Below are positions 32,020 to 33,822 of a stretch of 33,822 bases of DNA, piece after piece; position 1 is the stretch's first letter; every line of letters starts with the position of its first letter. The notes under the pieces were generated by a model. That model made no database searches, was not told where the DNA came from, and was given only the letters and a program-made list of their open reading frames with translations. Source of the stretch: Symbiodinium natans. Its lineage: Eukaryota > Sar > Dinophyceae > Suessiales > Symbiodiniaceae. The stretch lies in contig CAJNDS010000869.1 in assembly GCA_905221605.1 (NCBI GenBank), positions 22,501 through 56,322 on the forward strand, written 5' to 3'. The translations under genes and the position numbers were made by a program.

Positions 32020-32540
32020 CGAGGCTGAAGGCTGCTGCGAAGGCTGCCGCGCAAGCCTCGGCCAGGGTCCTAGCGCGGACCAGCAGACTGTGGCGATTAC
32101 TTCGACGGGCACGGGCAAGGGAACAGAGAAGAAGATTTGCTAAGGGGGATTCGTGCCCCTATAGCCATGAAGAAGCTCCGGAAGCGAGTCTTGGCGGCCA
32201 AGAAGGGCGACCACAGGACCACAGGACCAAGAGCGGAGGAACCGACCGCAGGACGGGGACCAGGACTCCGTCCCGGGCTCCAACGGCTCCGCGCCGTCGT
32301 AACAGAGGAGCTCCCGGTCCCCCCTGCTCAACGCAGGACGCACGGTCCTGGCAACAGGGCATCTTTACCCCAGAGACTCCCAGAGTGTCCAGGACGTGGA
32401 AGTCCGGGTCGTCCGGCGGAGTGCGGAGTCGCACCGCGCAGCAGACGAAGATTCCGGACCTGGCCTGCTTCCTTCCGCGGTCCTTCCTTCAAGCAGGGTG
32501 ACCCGCAGGACAGCTGCACCCTTCAGGTGAACAGGGGCGC
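32020..32540 (+). pseudogene. GC-rich frame with half a CCCH zinc finger, possible gag relic
   Basis: A plus frame (31968-32501) becomes GC-rich from about 32020. It encodes an Ala/Arg-rich stretch and then RRRFAKGDSCPYSHEE at about 32125-32170. The C-x3-H end and the preceding aromatic-KG pattern match the last part of a CCCH zinc finger, but the first two cysteines are missing. Downstream is Arg/Pro/Gly-rich, disordered-looking sequence. CCCH or CCHC fingers are common in gag-like proteins of algal retroelements, but no reverse transcriptase or integrase is nearby, so the assignment is weak. A 171-codon minus frame (32880-32365) competes. Confidence 0.2.
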
Positions 32541-32908
32541 CTGAGGCGATCGCATGCACGAACTCCGGGTGGACCCACTTCTCCAGTCGCACGACTGGGG
32601 GGTACCGAGGCCCAAGCTCCGCGCGGTTCATCATGCCCACGATGAGCTCCTCAGTTATGCGCCTCGCGCCGGCGCAGCCGTCATGCATGCGCTCGACCTT
32701 CTTGTCGAGCACTTGGACATCGGTCCTATACTGGTAGCCTGCCGGCTCGTTGTCCACGAAGTTCCGTCCCCCTTGCTCAACGGCAACGCGTGCTCTCGCA
32801 CCGCTATCTGACCGGCAGCGCTCGGGGCGCCCGCCTGAACGCCGGAGCTGCCGCGGTTCCCCGGGGGCAGACATGCCCATAAATATCGAGTGTTTTTACG
32901 GTCCGCCC

Positions 32909-33051
32909 AAAACACGCTCATTTTACGCACTTGAATGGCTTCATGCCCGCAAACATGGAAAAGGAAGACCCTCAAGGGCATTGAGGGTCTGACTTACTTT
33001 TCCATGTTTCGCCGCCATGAAGCCGTTCGAGGGCTTAACATGAGCGTGTTT
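32909..33051. repeat. Long imperfect inverted repeat (fold-back element)
   Basis: Left arm 32909-32975 and right arm 32981-33051 are reverse complements over nearly their whole length, with a 5-base spacer (GGGCA). Exactly matching blocks include AAACACGCTCAT, GGCTTCATG, AAACATGGAAAAG and ACCCTCAA, separated by a few mismatches and small gaps. The transcript of either strand would form one long hairpin. It carries no frame of its own and resembles a MITE, solo fold-back element or small-RNA precursor. Confidence 0.9.
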
Positions 33052-33067
33052 AGGGTGTCTTTTTTGA

Positions 33068-33079
33068 GGGGGGGGGGGG
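33068..33079. repeat. G12 run
   Basis: Uninterrupted G12 between the two hairpin elements. Confidence 0.9.
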
Positions 33080-33092
33080 CGTTCGGGGGAAG

Positions 33093-33248
33093 CCGCTGAT
33101 GCTCATGATGCGCTGTTTGGCCATCTCCAACAGCTCCCTAATGAAAACACACACATGTTCTAGGAGCATTTTTGAATGGTTTCACGGGAAAACGCGTTTT
33201 GGACACTTTGAAAAAGCTCCTAGCCTACCCCGCTGATGCTCATGATGC
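33093..33248. mobile_element. 118-bp hairpin element between 19-bp direct repeats
   Basis: CCGCTGATGCTCATGATGC occurs at 33093-33111 and again at 33230-33248. Between them is a second hairpin, with arms CTAGGAGCATTTTT (33160-33173) and AAAAAGCTCCTAG (33211-33223), whose loop holds the perfect 12-base palindrome AAAACGCGTTTT (33189-33200). Parts of it resemble the arm of the neighbouring fold-back element: AAAACAC...CATGTT and TTGAATGG(T/C)TTCA(C/T)G. The direct repeats could be a target-site duplication, though 19 bp is long for one, or simple segmental duplication. Confidence 0.45.
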
Positions 33249-33822
33249 TGGCGCAGGCACGCAAACGTCCGCCCGCATGCGCGCGCGCGCGAGCGAGCGA
33301 GCGAGCGAGCGAGCGTGCGGGGAGAAAGTGAGAGAGAGAGAGAGAGAGAGAGAAAGAAAAGAGTGCAAGGAAAAGAAAGACCAAGAAAGGACCAACACGA
33401 AGAGGAAAGAGGAAGAGGAAGAGGAAAAGGAAGAGCAAGAGGAAGAGGAAGAGGAGGAAGACAGAGATGGAGAGAAAGATAGAGAGGGACACCGAGAGAA
33501 GGAGAAAGGAAAGAAAGAAGAGAGGCGGATAGGAAAGAGCAACAAGAAAGAAGAAAGAGAAGAGACAGAAAAGAGAGAGGAGTGGGAAGAGAGGGAAGAG
33601 AGAGAAGAGAGAGCAGAGAGAGAAGAGAGAGAAGAGAGAGAAGAGAGAGAAGAGAGACAAGAGAGAGAAGAGAGAGAAGAGAGAGAAGAGAGAGAAGAGA
33701 GAGAAGAGAGAGAAGAGAGAGAAGAGAGAGAAGAGAGAGAAGAGAGAGAAAAGAGAGAAGAGAGAGAAGAGAGAGAAGAGAGAGAAGAGAGAGAAGAGAG
33801 AGAAGAGAGAGAAGAGAGAGAA
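33145..33822 (+). CDS. Open-ended frame through the purine repeat (Glu/Arg-rich)
   Basis: After a TGA at 33142-33144 one plus frame stays open to the window end, at least 226 codons; the first ATG is at 33277. It reads GFTGKRVLDTLKKLLAYPAD, then Ser/Arg/Ala repeats, then a long E/K/R stretch and a (REE)n tripeptide repeat, because the 9-base unit equals three codons. Such a sequence would form a highly charged helix. The tract is nearly free of T, so stops are improbable and openness is weak evidence. The end of the frame is outside the window. Confidence 0.18.
33280..33314. repeat. CG and GAGC microsatellite
   Basis: Alternating GC dinucleotides (Z-DNA-prone) followed by about seven GAGC units. 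Confidence 0.92.
33328..33822. repeat. GA repeat, purine tract and (AGAGAGAAG)n 9-bp repeat to the window end
   Basis: Nearly all purine on the plus strand for almost 500 bases. From about 33613 the 9-base unit repeats roughly 23 times with only two or three changes and is cut by the window edge. The left part is less regular (AGGAAG, AAAGAG). Confidence 0.95.

Overview
This looks like nuclear DNA of a eukaryotic microbe, most likely a microalga or other protist and possibly a dinoflagellate. The reasons are one large cation-transport ATPase gene split by short GT-AG introns, balanced base composition, low recognisable gene content, and very many microsatellites, minisatellites and poly(G/C) runs. 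No bacterial operon structure, rRNA, tRNA, CRISPR array or autonomous transposon is visible. The taxonomic call is inference; no spliced-leader relic was found.

The one secure gene is a P2-type cation ATPase on the minus strand (6394 to 2539). It has three exons joined by introns of 79 and 78 bases and predicts 1232 residues. Its catalytic machinery is intact, but several residues that bind the transported ion in calcium and Na/K pumps are replaced, most strikingly two acidic ligands by histidine. It also has an unusually large cysteine-containing loop between membrane segments 7 and 8.

The rest holds no gene I can name. Several stretches carry protein-like open frames, some joinable by short GT-AG introns with matching phase: minus strand 2229-1439 (downstream of the ATPase, with a PDZ-like stretch), 15893-14488, 11099-10398 and 9985-9453, and plus strand 19020-19451, 22563-22781 and 30428-31160. 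They are reported at low confidence, because open frames of 50-100 codons are common by chance in a window this size.

Repeats run from left to right as follows: a CA repeat (2.1 kb); a 10-bp minisatellite (7.3 kb); C/A-rich DNA (8.0 kb); GA, A and GT runs (8.8 kb); a G-rich hexamer tract (9.2 kb); a GGGA/GA tract (10.2 kb); TA, CTAT and CATA repeats (11.4-12.5 kb); degenerate GCCGAATT repeats (12.5 kb); a second 10-bp minisatellite (13.6 kb); a TTCCCTCTG repeat and long pyrimidine tract (24.0-24.6 kb); CA repeats (25.2 kb); poly(G/C) runs (23.7-33.1 kb); a GC-rich island with a partial CCCH finger (32.0-32.9 kb); two related fold-back elements (32.9-33.25 kb); and a purine tract that runs off the right end.
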